From: a virus
Virus record (IMG/VR): IMGVR_UViG_3300047444_000069
Location: 64,001-128,000 of that record
Strand: one strand, 5' to 3'
Length of the DNA stretch: 64,000 nucleotides
Shown here: positions 39,201-47,110 of the stretch, piece by piece
Position numbering within the stretch: position 1 is the stretch's first letter
How the letters are laid out: each line of letters begins with the position of its first letter
Notes under the pieces: generated by a model
The model's input: only the letters and a program-made list of their open reading frames with translations
What the model was told of the DNA's origin: nothing
Database searches by the model: none
Translations under genes and position numbers: made by a program

Positions 39201-42200
39201 CCCGGACAGTTCGGGTCTGGATCGCTACAAGAACGGCTTCATCGTGGACAGCTTCAATGGTCACGGTGTTGGTAACACTACGTCCCCGGACTATATGTGT
39301 TCCATTGACATGTCGAACAATGTGCTGCGTCCGTTCTACTCGATGGAGAACGTCACACTGTTCGAACAGAACACGACCAATACCCAACGTGCAACAGCGG
39401 GGTATCAGGTGACGGGTGATGTGGTAACACTGCCGTACTCGTCGGTCGCACTGGTGACGCAACCTTACGCAAGCCGTACAGAGAATGTGAACCCGTTCGC
39501 GGTCTATGCATTCGTTGGTTCGACTGATCTGAATCCTTCGTCAGACGAATGGTTTGATACCTATCAGTTGCCTGACATCGTGACCAACGTGGACGGTAAC
39601 TTCAATGCGGTGTATGCATTGGCGGCATCGACGGGCGTTCTGGGTACGGTTTGGAATGCTTGGCAGACCCAATGGTCGGGTACTTCGGTTGTGTCCACGG
39701 ATACACTGAACTATGGCGTCCATACGACGACCGTGACGGAAAACGGCGTACTGCGTGATCGTACTTCGGCTGAAATGCAAGCGTCGCAGTTCAATAGCTG
39801 GCTGGTGAGTGCAGGTATTGGTGCGTCGCGTCAGGTGACTACGGAAGTTGATGCAACGACGATTGGCTATTCGCGCACTGGTATCAACACGCAGATCGTG
39901 CCGCAGATCACCAACACGGTGACGGATGACAAGGTTGTGGCACAAGCCGTGATTCCCTACATCCGCAGTCGCAATGTGTCGGTGGTTGCACGCGGTCTGA
40001 AGCCGAACACTACGTTCTACCCGTTCTTTGATGGTACGAACGTTTCGGCCTACCTGACGCCTTCGATGTCAATCAGTTATGTGCCGGTGAATGGCTACCC
40101 GTCATCGTTTGATTGGCAGTCCAATGTTGGCGGATTGTCGGACGAAGCTTCACGCACTATCTCGGGTAATTCGGACAACGCACTGGATCGCGGTGACGTG
40201 ATCTATGTGACCCAACGTGGTTCGAACAGTTACACCCTGACGACATCCCCGGCTACGGCTGTGGTGGGTCTGCAATCGGTGCATGGTGATGGTTCGCTGC
40301 AAATCCAAGTCCAGAACATCAAGGGTACGTTCCAAGCTGGCGATGTGTTCACTGGAACGCTGTCGGGTTCGCGTGGCACGGTGTCAGGAACGCCCACGGT
40401 TCCGGTCAAGGGCGGCGCACTGGTTACGACCTTCAATGGCGACTTGGTTGCACTGTTCCAGATTCCGAACACATCGGCACTTCAGTTCCGTACTGGTACG
40501 CGTGTGTTCAAGCTGACGGACGATTCGGACAACGTTGATGTGGATGCCACATCGTCTTCATCGGTGTCCTATGCAGCAACGGGTGTTCTGCAAACCAAGC
40601 AAGCCTATGTGACTTCGACGCGTAATGCGCAAGTCGTGCAAACACAGGTGTCCAGTACGAAGACGGTGACGACCACATCGACCCGTACTGTGTCGGATAC
40701 TGGCTGGTATGACCCGTTGGCACAGACGTTCTTGGTGCAGTCCACTGATGGCGCATTCCTGACTGAAGTTGATCTGTTCTTCCAAACAAAGGACGCCAAC
40801 ATCCCGGTGCAGGTTGAAATTCGCGAAGTGGTCAATGGCTATCCGGGTGCAACGATTCTGCCGTTCTCGCGGACAGTGGTGACGCCGGATAAGGTGAATG
40901 TCTCGCAAGATGGCACGGTTGCTACCACGTTCAAGTTTGCGGCCCCGGTGTACGTTCAGGATGCCACATCATATGCGCTGGTCGTGATGTCGGATTCCAA
41001 TAGCTACAACGTGTGGATTTCGCAACTTGGCGACAAGATGGTCAACAGTGACCGCTTCATCAGCGAACAGCCGTATGCAGGTGTCCTGTTCAAGTCACAG
41101 AATGCTTCAACGTGGACGGCTGATCAGACGCAAGACTTGAAGTTCAACATCCGTCGCGCGTCGTTTGTGACGGGTCAGTACGGTGAAGTAGTGTTCCAGA
41201 ATGATACCGTGACGTTGGATAACCTTCCGACCTTGGCATTCCAAACTACTTCGGGTTCCAAAGTTGTTCGTGTGTTCCATGCCAATCATGGTCTGCCGGT
41301 CAATTCGACGGTCGTGATCGCGGGTGTGACAGCAGCAGTCAATGGAATCCCGGCTGCACAGTTGAATGGTTCGTTTGTCGTGACCAATGTGGACTTTGAT
41401 AGCTACACCATCACGGTCGCAACCACGGCAGCAACTTCGACGGGCTACGGCGGCAACAGTGGTATTACGGCATCGGGTAACGTTGGCTACGATTCGATTC
41501 AGCCTGTGGTGCAGCAACAGACGTTTACGGATACGACCACATCGTGGTTCATCAAGACGACGACTGGTAAGTCCCCGGAAGGTGCGGAAATCCCGTATCT
41601 CTTGGATGCGGCCTACAGTCCCGTTACGGTGAATGACACGAACATGTTGTCCCGCACCTGTCTGGTAGCAACCCCGGCCAACCAATCGGCCTCAGTGCTG
41701 GCAGGTAGCAAGTCGCTGTTCCTGAAAGGTCGGTTGTACTCAACGAACGATGCAGTATCCCCGTTCATTGACATGCATCGACTGTCGGCAATTCTGGTCC
41801 GTAACCGGGTCAATGCGCCGACCAGTGCTTCAACGAACGTCGCAGTGGTGGATGATCGCGTAGTGGCCTCGGCTAAGACGACGATTGCCTTTAGTGGCAA
41901 CACGATCACGACAGCGGATGCAACGACCCAAGGGTTGTTCCAGACTGTGGTGGTTGGTCACTACATCAACGTGGCGGGTTCGGTTGCAGCAAACAATGGT
42001 GACTGGCTGGTGACGGCAGTAGCAACGGACGGTTCAAGCATCACAACCAATGCAGCATTCACGACAGCAGCAACGGGTGCAAGCATCACGATCACCTCGC
42101 GCGAATTGTTTGTGGACGAGATTGCGCCGGTAAATAGCACGACGATTAGTAAGTATGTCTCAACGAAGGTCAACTTCGCCAACACATCAACTTACCTGCG

Positions 42201-42480
42201 TATTCAACTGGCGGCAGCGGTTCCCCCGGCAGCGAAGCTTTCGGTGTATTACAAGGTGAATCCGGCTGGATCGACGGCATCATTCGATTCCATCCCGTAC
42301 ACACTGTTTACCCCGGATGCGACCATTCCCTACACGACGAACAACACATTTACGGATGTGACCTACTCGTTGAGCGGCATGGCGGCATTTGATGCGGTGC
42401 AAGTCAAACTGGTGATGCAATCTTCGGATACCTCACAAGTTCCGATGGTGAAGGACTTGCGAATCATCGCCTGTGCGTAA
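36223..42480 (+). CDS. giant tail/baseplate structural protein, DUF4815-like N-terminus
   Basis: At 2085 aa this is the largest protein in the window. The N-terminus FNTAPYYDDYNEDKKFYKIL, FKPGYALQARELTQLQTMLQ matches the DUF4815 family of large phage baseplate or fibre-attachment proteins. Much of the body is beta-rich, with segments such as FYINNGGAATNF and DPLAQTFLVQSTDGAFLTEV; the latter recalls domains in phage side-fibre proteins. It probably forms the outer baseplate or the fibre anchor. The Shine-Dalgarno AAGGACTACTCA precedes the ATG. No late promoter was found directly upstream on its strand, and no signal for internal cleavage is visible. Confidence 0.75.
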   Translation: MSAQIQNFNTAPYYDDYNEDKKFYKILFKPGYALQARELTQLQTMLQTQIKRHGDNIFKDGSMVIPGGTSVDTNFAYVKVQNSYNNGTQVAYYTDQLVGKFVVGQTSGVRAQIIKVVHTDTVNPETLYVKYMNSGTNNVTKVFADNEALVPEDASISSLGVQTLTSGSTGIGSGASISQGVYYISGFFCLVDPQTIVLDAYSNLPSYRVGLNVASVVVDSEDDESLLDNALGSFNYNAPGADRHSIVLTLAALPVGSTNDANFVELFTVVDGVVQSKVDTSTYNVIADTMARRTYDESGDYTVTPFTLDVREHRNNNRGAWLVNMAVLAGDIVTNGANIYTAKIGGTTGSTAPSATTGDITDGTVTWNYTPSPLYNRGIYTAEQGGDAAMLALGLEPGKAYVRGYEVNKVAIDYLAVPKARDTQYATNAKVAAKVGNYILVTNVNGLPNIAQNATVTLYDQLNASRGTANGSVVGTARVRAFEYDSGAAGTTSAVYKMSLFDVSLVSGKNLGDNVKQFYINNGGAATNFTADIAPYYTKNSGSISASASTTVTGVGTLFQTELTVGDYILCGAAGGKRRVTAIASNISLTVDSAVTVSGEAFYTLGTVLNEPGYSPAIFQMPNYAIQMVRSNDGTIGTAYAIQQYFTQTTNTSGVITLAVSGGNDTFGSEAESTNYVCVDNTTGQIVQPTSIVRNSPLYTQATITFGASYASRSFTVIATVNRVGAGTEKNKTLTSATTTFSTAATAQLKTIGLPVADGYALVSVMMDTGTFASPTGVYTKDISANYTFFDGQTDSSYGQSTITLIDGSPVPVAPIKVSYQYFQHSVTGDYFTVNSYTSTMSYAAIPSYNGVSLRDCIDFRSRIDNTGKNYTSAGAVVNGVPKRGVDITTNYTFYLARKDKLALAIDGTFFDVKGVSSLAPSLPDDPTTAMVLFNVALEAYTFGTGSSNVSVTTIDNKRYTMRDIGKIDARVANLEYYTSLSLLEQQTTSMTIPDSSGLDRYKNGFIVDSFNGHGVGNTTSPDYMCSIDMSNNVLRPFYSMENVTLFEQNTTNTQRATAGYQVTGDVVTLPYSSVALVTQPYASRTENVNPFAVYAFVGSTDLNPSSDEWFDTYQLPDIVTNVDGNFNAVYALAASTGVLGTVWNAWQTQWSGTSVVSTDTLNYGVHTTTVTENGVLRDRTSAEMQASQFNSWLVSAGIGASRQVTTEVDATTIGYSRTGINTQIVPQITNTVTDDKVVAQAVIPYIRSRNVSVVARGLKPNTTFYPFFDGTNVSAYLTPSMSISYVPVNGYPSSFDWQSNVGGLSDEASRTISGNSDNALDRGDVIYVTQRGSNSYTLTTSPATAVVGLQSVHGDGSLQIQVQNIKGTFQAGDVFTGTLSGSRGTVSGTPTVPVKGGALVTTFNGDLVALFQIPNTSALQFRTGTRVFKLTDDSDNVDVDATSSSSVSYAATGVLQTKQAYVTSTRNAQVVQTQVSSTKTVTTTSTRTVSDTGWYDPLAQTFLVQSTDGAFLTEVDLFFQTKDANIPVQVEIREVVNGYPGATILPFSRTVVTPDKVNVSQDGTVATTFKFAAPVYVQDATSYALVVMSDSNSYNVWISQLGDKMVNSDRFISEQPYAGVLFKSQNASTWTADQTQDLKFNIRRASFVTGQYGEVVFQNDTVTLDNLPTLAFQTTSGSKVVRVFHANHGLPVNSTVVIAGVTAAVNGIPAAQLNGSFVVTNVDFDSYTITVATTAATSTGYGGNSGITASGNVGYDSIQPVVQQQTFTDTTTSWFIKTTTGKSPEGAEIPYLLDAAYSPVTVNDTNMLSRTCLVATPANQSASVLAGSKSLFLKGRLYSTNDAVSPFIDMHRLSAILVRNRVNAPTSASTNVAVVDDRVVASAKTTIAFSGNTITTADATTQGLFQTVVVGHYINVAGSVAANNGDWLVTAVATDGSSITTNAAFTTAATGASITITSRELFVDEIAPVNSTTISKYVSTKVNFANTSTYLRIQLAAAVPPAAKLSVYYKVNPAGSTASFDSIPYTLFTPDATIPYTTNNTFTDVTYSLSGMAAFDAVQVKLVMQSSDTSQVPMVKDLRIIACA

Positions 42481-42501
42481 CTAACCCCTAAAGGAAACAT
42501 C

Positions 42502-42729
42502 GTGACCGACTATCTCAAGGTAGCGGGTCACGATGGCCTTGTTCGAGACAGAAACACCAAGGCCATCGTGTCAACCAATCAAGCGGGCTATCAAGCCTAT
42601 GTCAACCAACGCGATGCCCTGATGCGCCGTCAACACCAGATTGACGAGAACACTCAGGAAATCAAGGAATTGAAGCAAGACCTATCTGAAATTAAGCAGT
42701 TGCTACAGATTCTTGTCCAAAAGGCGTGA
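42502..42729 (+). CDS. small coiled-coil protein
   Basis: GTG at 42502 has the Shine-Dalgarno AAAGGAAACATC and gives 75 aa. The N-terminal part VTDYLKVAGHDGLVRDRNTK is a pattern I recall from small proteins of T4-like phages outside the enterics. The C-terminus is a coiled coil (IDENTQEIKELKQDLSEIKQ). It may trimerise as an attachment collar or whisker-like piece; this is only a guess from its position. Confidence 0.65.
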   Translation: MTDYLKVAGHDGLVRDRNTKAIVSTNQAGYQAYVNQRDALMRRQHQIDENTQEIKELKQDLSEIKQLLQILVQKA

Positions 42730-42785
42730 ATGGTCACGAAACGTGGACAGGGATTATTTTTGGACAGAAATGTTAAGGAGTACGA

Positions 42786-43520
42786 ATGAAGTTTGCATTT
42801 CACAAAGCAAAAGACACACTGTTTGCCAAGCTGTGTAGTTGGAAGATGGAAGGCCCGTACACGCACGTTGAGGCGATGTTTGGTGCTGACCCTGACGATG
42901 CCAAGTTGACGGTGTGCGGTAGTTCCAAGTTCACGGAAGGTGGTGTACGTCTCAAATCGTTGGACCTGTCGGACACAGAGAACACATGGGACATCATTGA
43001 AGTGCCGGGTATTGATGAAGAAAAGGCGCTGCAATGGTTCAAGGATCATGCGGGTGAACCATATGACACGCGTGGCCTGATTCAATTCATTACGTGGTTC
43101 CCGGTTGGTCACAATCCGAAGGGTTGGTTCTGTGATGAAGCGGTGCTGGCCTCAATTGGGATGGAGAACTCCTATCGATTCGATCCGAACGGTATGGCCG
43201 AAATCCTGAAGTTCCTCACCAAGTATCAGGCGGGTAACCTTCAGGCGGCAATCGCGGTGATCAACAAGGGCGAACTGGCCGATGTCAAACAACCAGTCAA
43301 CCCGATTGATACGATCCAAGCTGAAGTCAACAAGGTGCTTCCGGCCATCGAGCAAGTCGCACACACGGTTCAACTGGCTGCACCCTTGGCTGCTATCATC
43401 CCCGGTGCTGCGCCCATTGTGGCGGCTGTAGAGGGCATTGCAACGGCAGTGGACAAGATTGCCGACAGTGCGCCGCAGATCAATGCAACCATTGATGCAC
43501 TGCAAGCCTTGAAGAAGTAA
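42786..43520 (+). CDS. permuted papain-like amidase/peptidase (NlpC/P60 clan)
   Basis: The 244-aa protein has GPYTHVEAMFG, where the histidine would be the base, and GWFCDEAVLAS, where the cysteine would be the nucleophile. This matches the His-before-Cys order of the permuted YaeF/YiiX-like papain fold. The C-terminal 90 residues form an alanine- and proline-rich hydrophobic segment (LAAPLAAIIPGAAPIVAAVE) that could cross or bind membrane. It may cut peptidoglycan peptides or lipids during entry or release. A strong terminator follows. Confidence 0.75.
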   Translation: MKFAFHKAKDTLFAKLCSWKMEGPYTHVEAMFGADPDDAKLTVCGSSKFTEGGVRLKSLDLSDTENTWDIIEVPGIDEEKALQWFKDHAGEPYDTRGLIQFITWFPVGHNPKGWFCDEAVLASIGMENSYRFDPNGMAEILKFLTKYQAGNLQAAIAVINKGELADVKQPVNPIDTIQAEVNKVLPAIEQVAHTVQLAAPLAAIIPGAAPIVAAVEGIATAVDKIADSAPQINATIDALQALKK

Positions 43521-43537
43521 CTAACGCGGCCATTGAA

Positions 43538-43564
43538 AGCCCTACCATGTGTAGGGCTTTTTCA
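43538..43564 (+). terminator. rho-independent terminator
   Basis: AGCCCTAC (43538-43545) pairs with GTAGGGCT (43551-43558) and is followed by TTTTTC. It separates the large-protein operon from the neck operon. Confidence 0.88.
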
Positions 43565-43593
43565 TTTCTAGGTTCTGATGTGTAGCTGTCAAG

Positions 43594-43600
43594 CTAAATA
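43594..43600 (+). promoter_or_regulatory. late promoter of the neck-terminase operon
   Basis: CTAAATA lies about 35 bases before the gp13 ATG, with a start expected near 43606. It follows the terminator at once, so transcription of gp13-gp16 begins here. Confidence 0.75.
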
Positions 43601-43634
43601 ATCGAACTATTGTCACTTTCACAACGGGACCAAC

Positions 43635-44399
43635 ATGGCACGCCCAAATTCATTTGACACACTCTCAACCTACTGTCTTCAGCAGTTGGGCGCTCCTGTT
43701 ATTCAGGTCCACGTCGCGGCTGAACAGATTCAAAATAGGGTCGAAGATGCCTTCGACTTCATGCGCGAATTTCATGGTGACGCCATTGAGCGCACTTACC
43801 TGAAGCATCAGGTGACACAGGACGACATTGACAACGGTTATCTCCCGGTGGGTGATGGTGTCACAGCAGTCCTGAATGTGTTTCCGATCACGGCGGGCGC
43901 GAACAGCAACAGTCAGTTCTCGGCCTCATACCAGATCAAGGTCAATGACATCTACTCGCTTCAGAATTCTTCTGGGTCACTGGCAACGGGCGGTCTTGCC
44001 TATTATGAGGAAACCAAACAATACCTGAACATGATGGACGATATGTTCCTTGGTCAGCAACAGTTCCGCTTCAATGCCAAGATCGGCAAGCTGCACATCG
44101 ATATGGACTGGTCCGAGAACGTGAATGTTGGTGACTACATTCTGGTCGAATGTACGGTGATTCTGGACGAGACGGTCTACACATCGATCTACAACGACCG
44201 GATGCTGAAGAAGCTGGCCGTCGCCTACATCAAGAAGCAATGGGGTAGCAACATGAAGCTGCACGGCAACATTGTTCTCCCCGGTGGTATCACAATTCAG
44301 GGCCAACAGATTTACGATGAAGCGATGGAAGAAATCGATAAGATCGAAGACCAGATTCGCGACACGTATCAGGCTCCCCCGATGTTCCTTGTGGGGTAA
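43635..44399 (+). CDS. gp13: neck protein, T4 gp13
   Basis: The 254-aa protein (T4: 309 aa) contains ILHR-type neck features: IQNRVEDAFDFMREFHGDAI, the strand LHIDMDWSENVNVGDYILVE, and IYNDRMLKKLAVAYIKKQWG, characteristic of gp13. With gp14 it forms the head-tail connector ring on the portal after packaging. It lies at the head of the operon, with gp14 three bases after its stop. Confidence 0.92.
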   Translation: MARPNSFDTLSTYCLQQLGAPVIQVHVAAEQIQNRVEDAFDFMREFHGDAIERTYLKHQVTQDDIDNGYLPVGDGVTAVLNVFPITAGANSNSQFSASYQIKVNDIYSLQNSSGSLATGGLAYYEETKQYLNMMDDMFLGQQQFRFNAKIGKLHIDMDWSENVNVGDYILVECTVILDETVYTSIYNDRMLKKLAVAYIKKQWGSNMKLHGNIVLPGGITIQGQQIYDEAMEEIDKIEDQIRDTYQAPPMFLVG

Positions 44400-44402
44400 G
44401 AA

Positions 44403-45053
44403 ATGACCGTAAACACGTACTTTCAAGCTGGCATTCCCGAAGCCTACAGCCAGACCCAAGACCTGATCGAACAGTTGACCATTGAAGCGATCCAGATCGG
44501 CGGCATGAATGTTTATTATGTGCCGCGCACTATTCTGAGTGAGGACATCAATCCGGTCCTCACCGAAGACGTTCTGGCATCGTATGACAATGCTTACCAG
44601 ATCGAAGCCTACCTTGAGAATGCTACTGGCTTCGAAGGTGATGGCGCAATGTTGTCAAAGTTCGGCATCGAAATTTCGGATTCCTGCACATTCGTCATGT
44701 CTCGGGCACGCTGGACGGCTGAAGTGGGAAGCAAACCCGGTTCCCGTCTGCCCCGTCCGATTGAAGGCGACATCATCTATCTGCCCCTGACCAAATCGTT
44801 CTTTGAAATCAAGAAGGTCAATGCACAGAACCCGTTCTACCAGTTGGGGAAGCTGTACACCTACCGTCTGGATTGCGAACTGTTCAACTTCTCGCATGAA
44901 GATTTCAATACTGGCGTGGATGAAGTAGACGAACTGGCGCACGAAATCAACCTGCATGATCTGGATGCTGGTTCACAGAATGAAGTGTTCGATACCAAGA
45001 AGACCGATGTACTGGACTTTGACGCGTCCAATCCCTTTGGAGACATCCAGTAA
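44403..45053 (+). CDS. gp14: neck protein, T4 gp14
   Basis: The 216-aa protein (T4: 256 aa) shows the gp14 signature: QDLIEQLTIEAIQIGGMNVY, YYVPRTILSEDINPVLTEDV and FFEIKKVNAQNPFYQLGKLY. It closes the neck and docks the tail. It overlaps the gp15 start by one base. Confidence 0.93.
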   Translation: MTVNTYFQAGIPEAYSQTQDLIEQLTIEAIQIGGMNVYYVPRTILSEDINPVLTEDVLASYDNAYQIEAYLENATGFEGDGAMLSKFGIEISDSCTFVMSRARWTAEVGSKPGSRLPRPIEGDIIYLPLTKSFFEIKKVNAQNPFYQLGKLYTYRLDCELFNFSHEDFNTGVDEVDELAHEINLHDLDAGSQNEVFDTKKTDVLDFDASNPFGDIQ

Positions 45054-45820
45054 TGCTGAACAGTAGCCCCTACTACAACGGCACAACAGAGAAGGCCATT
45101 ATCGCCTTTGCCAATCTGTTCAAGGACGTGTATGTCCTGCGTATGAAACAGGACGGCACGATTGAGAAGACCGTCCGGGTTCCGGTGTCCTATGCTCCCA
45201 AAGAGAAGTTTCTGGCGCGAGAGCAACAGCAACCGAACATCGACAACAGTACGGAAGAACTGACGTTGCCTCGCCTGTCATTCGAAATCACTGGTTTCCA
45301 ACCGGATGCCAGTCGGCGGATGAATGCGATGCAGCAACGTAAGGCAGTCGTGACCGGACAGACCAACAGTGTGTTCAATCCGGCCCCTTGGAACCTCGAA
45401 GTGTCGCTGTACGCCATTGCCAAGTATCAGACCGATGCATTGCAGATGTTCGAACAGATCGTGGCCGTGTTCAATCCGTCCTACATTGTGACGATCAAAG
45501 CGATGCCGGAACTGAACCTCACGGATGATCTGCCTATTGTTCTGGACACCGTACAACACGAAGACAACTATGACGCCAAGTTTCAGGAGCGTCGCACCGT
45601 GGTCTTCACGTTCAACTTCACCCTGCAACTGAATTACTTTGGTGGTGTGGAGAAGAACCGGGCAGTCATCAAGCAGACCGAAGTGGACATTACCAGTGGC
45701 ACAACCGTTCCCTCGGATGGTCGGCCTAGCCTTGAACTGATTAAGAACACCGTCAATCCACTGTCGGCCAATGCGGGCGACACACATACGGTGATCACTG
45801 AAATTGATGGATTCAAATAA
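45053..45820 (+). CDS. gp15: tail terminator/sheath stabiliser, T4 gp15
   Basis: The 255-aa length is close to T4 gp15 (272 aa). NSSPYYNGTTEKAIIAFANL, VPVSYAPKEKFLAREQQQP and LPRLSFEITGFQPDASRRMN are family hallmarks. gp15 forms the hexameric ring that ends the tail and binds the neck. It sits in the standard order after gp14 and two bases before gp16. Confidence 0.94.
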   Translation: MLNSSPYYNGTTEKAIIAFANLFKDVYVLRMKQDGTIEKTVRVPVSYAPKEKFLAREQQQPNIDNSTEELTLPRLSFEITGFQPDASRRMNAMQQRKAVVTGQTNSVFNPAPWNLEVSLYAIAKYQTDALQMFEQIVAVFNPSYIVTIKAMPELNLTDDLPIVLDTVQHEDNYDAKFQERRTVVFTFNFTLQLNYFGGVEKNRAVIKQTEVDITSGTTVPSDGRPSLELIKNTVNPLSANAGDTHTVITEIDGFK

Positions 45821-45822
45821 TC

Positions 45823-46320
45823 ATGACTGATACTGCTGACAAGATGGTCAATGCGTTCCGCAATCTGGACGAAACGTTTGGCCTTGAAAATGAAAACCAG
45901 TTGCCCGCTGTCCGGGAACCGCGTCAGGTGATCGTGGCCCCGGTGGTGGAAGATCGTCCAGTCAACACAGATGATCAGGACAACGACATTGCGATTGCAC
46001 GCGAGACATATCACCGTCTCATGACCAAGGCTGAAGACGCACTGGATGACATCATGCACCTTGCCAAACAGTCGGAACATCCGCGTGCCTTTGAAGTGGC
46101 CGGACAGATGATTGACAAGGTAACCAGTCTGGCCGACAAGCTATTGGATATGCACAAGAAGGTGAAGGACATCAAGAAGCTGGATGAATCGCCGCGTGAA
46201 GCTGCATTGAATGGTGGGAATGGTGTTGGGACTACCAACATTGTATTCACTGGTACACCGCAACAACTGTTGGAAGCGATGACAGCGAAGAAAGAATTGA
46301 AGGATGTGACAGACGTGTAA
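45823..46320 (+). CDS. gp16: small terminase subunit, T4 gp16
   Basis: The 165-aa length equals T4 gp16 (164 aa). DIAIARETYHRLMTKAEDAL, DIMHLAKQSEHPRAFEVAGQ and VTSLADKLLDMHKKVKDIKK form the central oligomerisation helices, with TTNIVFTGTPQQLLEAM at the C-terminus. It recognises the packaging start and regulates gp17. A GIY-YIG gene separates it from gp17. Confidence 0.92.
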   Translation: MTDTADKMVNAFRNLDETFGLENENQLPAVREPRQVIVAPVVEDRPVNTDDQDNDIAIARETYHRLMTKAEDALDDIMHLAKQSEHPRAFEVAGQMIDKVTSLADKLLDMHKKVKDIKKLDESPREAALNGGNGVGTTNIVFTGTPQQLLEAMTAKKELKDVTDV

Positions 46321-46343
46321 GGTAAGTGAAAGACGGCAATTGA

Positions 46344-46381
46344 ATAAATAGTCGGTAAGGATAAAAAACATACCGACTATG
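46344..46381 (+). promoter_or_regulatory. late promoter within a start-codon hairpin
   Basis: ATAAATA (46344-46350) overlaps the left arm ATAGTCGGTA (46348-46357) of a perfect 10-bp repeat whose right arm TACCGACTAT (46371-46380) includes the first two bases of the ATG at 46379. The loop is 13 bases, as in the hairpin at 8647. Late RNA starting near 46356 would lack most of the left arm. AAGG (46357-46360) in the loop is 18 bases from the ATG, so ribosome binding is not straightforward. Confidence 0.7.
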
Positions 46382-47110
46382 ATCTACTCAATCTATCGCG
46401 TCACCAGTCTCGTAAACCAGAAGGTGTATATCGGCTTCACGTCACAGAAGCCTAATAGACGTTGGAACTCTCATAAGTGCGACAGTAAGAGTGGACGGTA
46501 CACGTCTCACCTTCATCGCGCTATGAACAAATATGGTGACGATCAGTTCTCCTTCGAAGTCATATACCAGTCGAAGGACAAGGACCACACTCATAAGGTG
46601 ATGGAACCGCTGTTCATTGCCGAATACAACTCAATCGAGACTGGCTACAACATCACTCCGGGCGGAGAAGGTACGTTCGGTCGTGTAATAACGGACGAGA
46701 TGCGTGCGAATCTGTCATCAAAGCTGAAAGGCCGGAAGATGTCGGAGACACAGTACGCCAACTACATCACATCGAAGGCCAACAATCCGAACCCTTGGAT
46801 TGGTCGGAGACATACGGATGAAGCGAAGGCTAAGATTTCTGCTGTCCAGACTGGTCGTAAGTTGTCCGAAGAAACCAAGTCCAGAATGTCGGCTTCTCAT
46901 GTCGGCAAAGCAAAGACAGATGAAACCAAGGCCAGAATGTCGGCGGCACAGGCACATGATTGGATTGTGACCCATCCAGACGGTAGAGAAGAAGCTGTGA
47001 CGAACATGCGTCAGTTCTGTATTGATAACAACCTGAATGCCGGGAAGATGACCTTGGTATCACAGGGAAAACGCCTTCAACACAAAGGCTACAAGTGTAG
47101 GAAACAATAA
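46379..47110 (+). CDS. GIY-YIG homing endonuclease 3 (between gp16 and gp17)
   Basis: The 243-aa protein begins MIYSIYRVTSLVNQKVYIGF, the GIY-YIG core. NRRWNSHKC and VMEPLFIAEYN give the catalytic arginine and glutamate. Three NUMOD3-like repeats (GRRHTDEAKAKIS, GRKLSEETKSRMS, GKAKTDETKARMS) precede an IENR1-like end (GKRLQHKGYKC). The last codon overlaps the gp17 ATG by one base, so the insertion kept terminase translation coupled. Confidence 0.92.
   Translation: MIYSIYRVTSLVNQKVYIGFTSQKPNRRWNSHKCDSKSGRYTSHLHRAMNKYGDDQFSFEVIYQSKDKDHTHKVMEPLFIAEYNSIETGYNITPGGEGTFGRVITDEMRANLSSKLKGRKMSETQYANYITSKANNPNPWIGRRHTDEAKAKISAVQTGRKLSEETKSRMSASHVGKAKTDETKARMSAAQAHDWIVTHPDGREEAVTNMRQFCIDNNLNAGKMTLVSQGKRLQHKGYKCRKQ

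Noticed and set aside
38779-39462. 227-codon minus-strand frame within the 2085-aa gene
   Set aside because: Arginine- and histidine-rich antisense shadow without Shine-Dalgarno; similar ones occur throughout the structural genes.
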